Position numbers and translations under genes: made by a program. The notes below the pieces were generated by a model. It searched no databases. It worked only from the letters and a program-made list of their open reading frames with translations, and was not told the DNA's origin. This document shows positions 62,101-64,000 of a DNA stretch of 64,000 nt, piece after piece. Source of the DNA: Dendrocalamus latiflorus (Eukaryota > Streptophyta > Magnoliopsida > Poales > Poaceae); NCBI GenBank assembly GCA_017311315.1, contig CM029670.1, forward strand, positions 26,094,449 through 26,158,448. The letters are read 5' to 3'. How positions within the stretch are numbered: the stretch's first letter is position 1; each line of letters starts with the position of its first letter.

Positions 62101-63342
62101 GGTGGATGGGAAATCCACCACATGGACGTGAAAATGACGTTTTTGAATGGAGACATCGAGGAAGAAGTATATGTCTCTCAACCGCCGGGGTTTCAGTCCA
62201 AGAAGCAAAGTGAGAAAGTCTTGAAGCTGAACAAAGCTCTCTACGGGCTTAAACAAGCCCCACGAGCATGGAATCTAAAACTCGACAGAAGTTTGACAGC
62301 ACTCGGGTTCAAAAGGAGCATTGCTGAGCACGCGGTATACACCCGAGGGGATAAGAAGGCAAGGTTGATCGTAGGCGTCTACATGGACGATTTGATCATC
62401 ACTAGGTCAAATTCAATTGACATTATGAAGTTTAAGGAGGAGATGAAGAAGTTATTCAAGATGACTGATTTGGGACTTCTAAGCTATTACCTTGGTATCG
62501 AGGTGAAACAAAACGACAACGGCATATCACTTTGTCAGTCAGCGTACGCCCGAAAGATTCTGGAGAAATGCGGCATGGGAGAGTGCAATCCCAGCCAAGT
62601 CCCAATGGAGAATAACTTGAAGTTAAGCAAAACAGGCCCAGGATCGATAGTCGATGCTACGCAGTACAGAAGTATTGTCGGAAGTCTGCGTTACTTGACA
62701 CATACTTTACCTGACATCACGTTCGCGGTCGGATATGTAAGTCGTTTCATGGAGAAGCCTACTCAGGAGCATATGAACGCCGTAAAGCATATCCTGAGGT
62801 ACATCAAAGGTACTTTGAACTTCGTGATTCATTACAAGAAAAGAGGAGAAAACGGTTTGTTGCTGACGGGCTACAGTGACAGCGACATGGCGGGAGATGT
62901 CGATGATCGGAAGAGCACGACAGGTGTAATGTTTGTGCTTGGGGAGAGTCCGGTCACTTGGCAATCGTAGAAGCAAAGAGTGGTCGCATTATCGTCCTGT
63001 GAAGCCGAATACATCGCAGCGAGTACAGCATCGTGCCAAGGAGTATGGTTCGCTCGACTACTAAGTGAATTGTCGGATGAGACAATCCAGAAGGTGACGC
63101 TCAGGGTTGATAACAAGTCTGCAATATCGCTGAGCAAGAATCCAGTTCTACATGACAGAAGCAAGCATATAGACACAAGATATCACTTTATCAGAGATTG
63201 TGTCGAAGAAGGGAAGATCGCTATCGACTATATCAATACAGATGAACAAAAGGCTGATATTTTGACGAAGTCGCTGGGGAGGATAAAGTTCATAGAGATG
63301 AGGAGAAAGATCGGCCTGATTGAAGTCGAAAAACAAGATTAG
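59170..63342 (+). pseudogene. Copia gag-pol polyprotein frame, three nonsense codons
   Basis: One uninterrupted frame of 1,390 codons with no frameshift but three stops: TAA at codon 171 (59680-59682), TGA at codon 449 (60514-60516), TAG at codon 1267 (62968-62970). Order: UBN2-type gag from residue 1; Gly/Arg-rich stretch; two CCHC knuckles at residues 276-289 and 295-308; protease D371 in WYLDNGASNHM; pre-integrase HLNFQSLNTMAGKE and CEGC; integrase D566, D629, E665 (35 residues between the last two); RT with YMDD at 1071-1074, where copia elements usually have YVDD; RNase H D1237 in GYSDSDMAG. Start chosen as the first ATG after the primer-binding site. Not translatable as a whole without readthrough. 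Confidence 0.9.
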
Positions 63343-63350
63343 GGAGAGAA
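63341..63350 (+). other. Polypurine tract of the copia element
   Basis: AGGGAGAGAA directly before the 3' LTR; it overlaps the polyprotein stop codon by two bases. Confidence 0.75.
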
Positions 63351-64000
63351 TGTTGTAAATAATCTTGTTTAGAAGTCGTACACAAGTTTTGGAAGTAATC
63401 GAATCCAAAACGAGTAAGAAATCAGAAGTCGAAGACCGAGTCCTAGATGAAGTCGTAACAGAGTCGAAGTCGTATCAATATCGGAGTCGGAGTTGTAAAC
63501 GTAGTCGAACCCGTGTTGAAGTCGAACAACCGGGTATAAAAGGAGAGGTAGTCCTGTAACTTTGAAGAACAACCAAGCTATTGAGAAAATACCAAAAAGA
63601 GGGAAAGACACAAAGTATTGTTTGTCGTGGGATTGCGCATAGACGTGGTCGAAAGGACTCACGATCACGACAACCGTGATCAGGAGGAGTTACGACCACG
63701 ACAAAGTTTCCAGCAGGCGTGATCGACAGGTGCTACGATCACGACAAAGGAACAGTGTTGTTCCGACTACGTTGAAAGAGTGCACAACGTGGTCGTAAGG
63801 AGCAGCGACTACGCCGAGAAGGCTAGTACGTGATCGGAAGCGACTCCGATCACGTTGAAGGAAGTGAACGTAGTCGAAAGGGTGTTCGACTACGGTGAAC
63901 GGTGATCGCCAGTATCACTACGTGTTCGTAAAGATTTACGATCACAGTATTTTCAAGAGCGGCTGGAGGAAGACAGCGCTCGATAAGGAGGAGTGGTCGT
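63351..64000 (+). mobile_element. 3' LTR of the copia element (partial)
   Basis: First 650 bp of the LTR, matching 58329 onward, with the same TATA box and stem-loop array. The window ends inside it, so the TTGAC duplication cannot be confirmed. Confidence 0.9.

Larger units (their letters stand above)
58329..64000 (+). mobile_element. Nearly complete copia element, runs off the window
   Basis: Order: 5' LTR (58329-59145), primer-binding site, one gag-pol frame (59170-63342), polypurine tract (63341-63350), 3' LTR from 63351 to beyond the window end. Over the shared 650 bp the two LTRs differ by about ten substitutions and one indel by eye, so insertion is fairly recent. The left target bases are TTGAC (58324-58328). 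It is inserted in an mTERF relic. Confidence 0.9.

Overview
This window looks like a gene-poor, transposon-dense segment of a grass nuclear genome, most likely rice or a close Oryza relative. The evidence is long-LTR Ty3/gypsy elements with a chromodomain, Ty1/copia elements primed by initiator tRNA-Met, a CACTA element, a Stowaway-type MITE, MITEs lying in (TA)n tracts, a plant mobile domain (PMD) relic and an mTERF relic. The organism assignment is inference from these families.

Layout. 1-760: fragment of one copia lineage, minus strand. 735-5826: 5' half of a second (SIRE-like) copia element, minus strand, with its LTR. 5827-8922: a class II element with perfect 37-bp terminal inverted repeats and a GTA duplication. 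It encloses the only gene here that looks intact, a three-exon gene for an 87-aa basic protein. 8926-17045: decayed gypsy element on the plus strand, split inside RNase H by a 3,815-bp CACTA element (11069-14883). 17046-17285 and 35350-39250: a second copy of the SIRE-like copia, split by an 18-kb composite (17286-35349). That composite is a tandem LTR-internal-LTR-internal-LTR array of a Tekay/Del-like chromovirus bounded by a single pair of GTGAC duplications. A related LTR is embedded in its right end.

39822-40552: large inverted repeat. 40577-43930: a third related gypsy LTR. 43942-46250: PMD pseudogene. 46792-47866: Stowaway MITE, then (TA)n, MITE, (TA)n, MITE, (TA)n. 50612-53120: a fourth related gypsy LTR. 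54195-58328: mTERF pseudogene on the minus strand. It is interrupted by an internally deleted copia (55411-57941, TSD GGGCA) and cut at its upstream side by a nearly complete plus-strand copia of the same family (58329 to beyond the window end).

No operon or pathway is present. The useful content is the nesting history and several signals inside LTRs: a covarying long-range complement in related gypsy LTRs, an array of short inverted repeats in the copia LTR at 58329, and a 23-bp-period array of 11-bp palindromes in the SIRE-like LTR that keeps its spacing in both copies. Alignments were made by eye, so identity figures are approximate.
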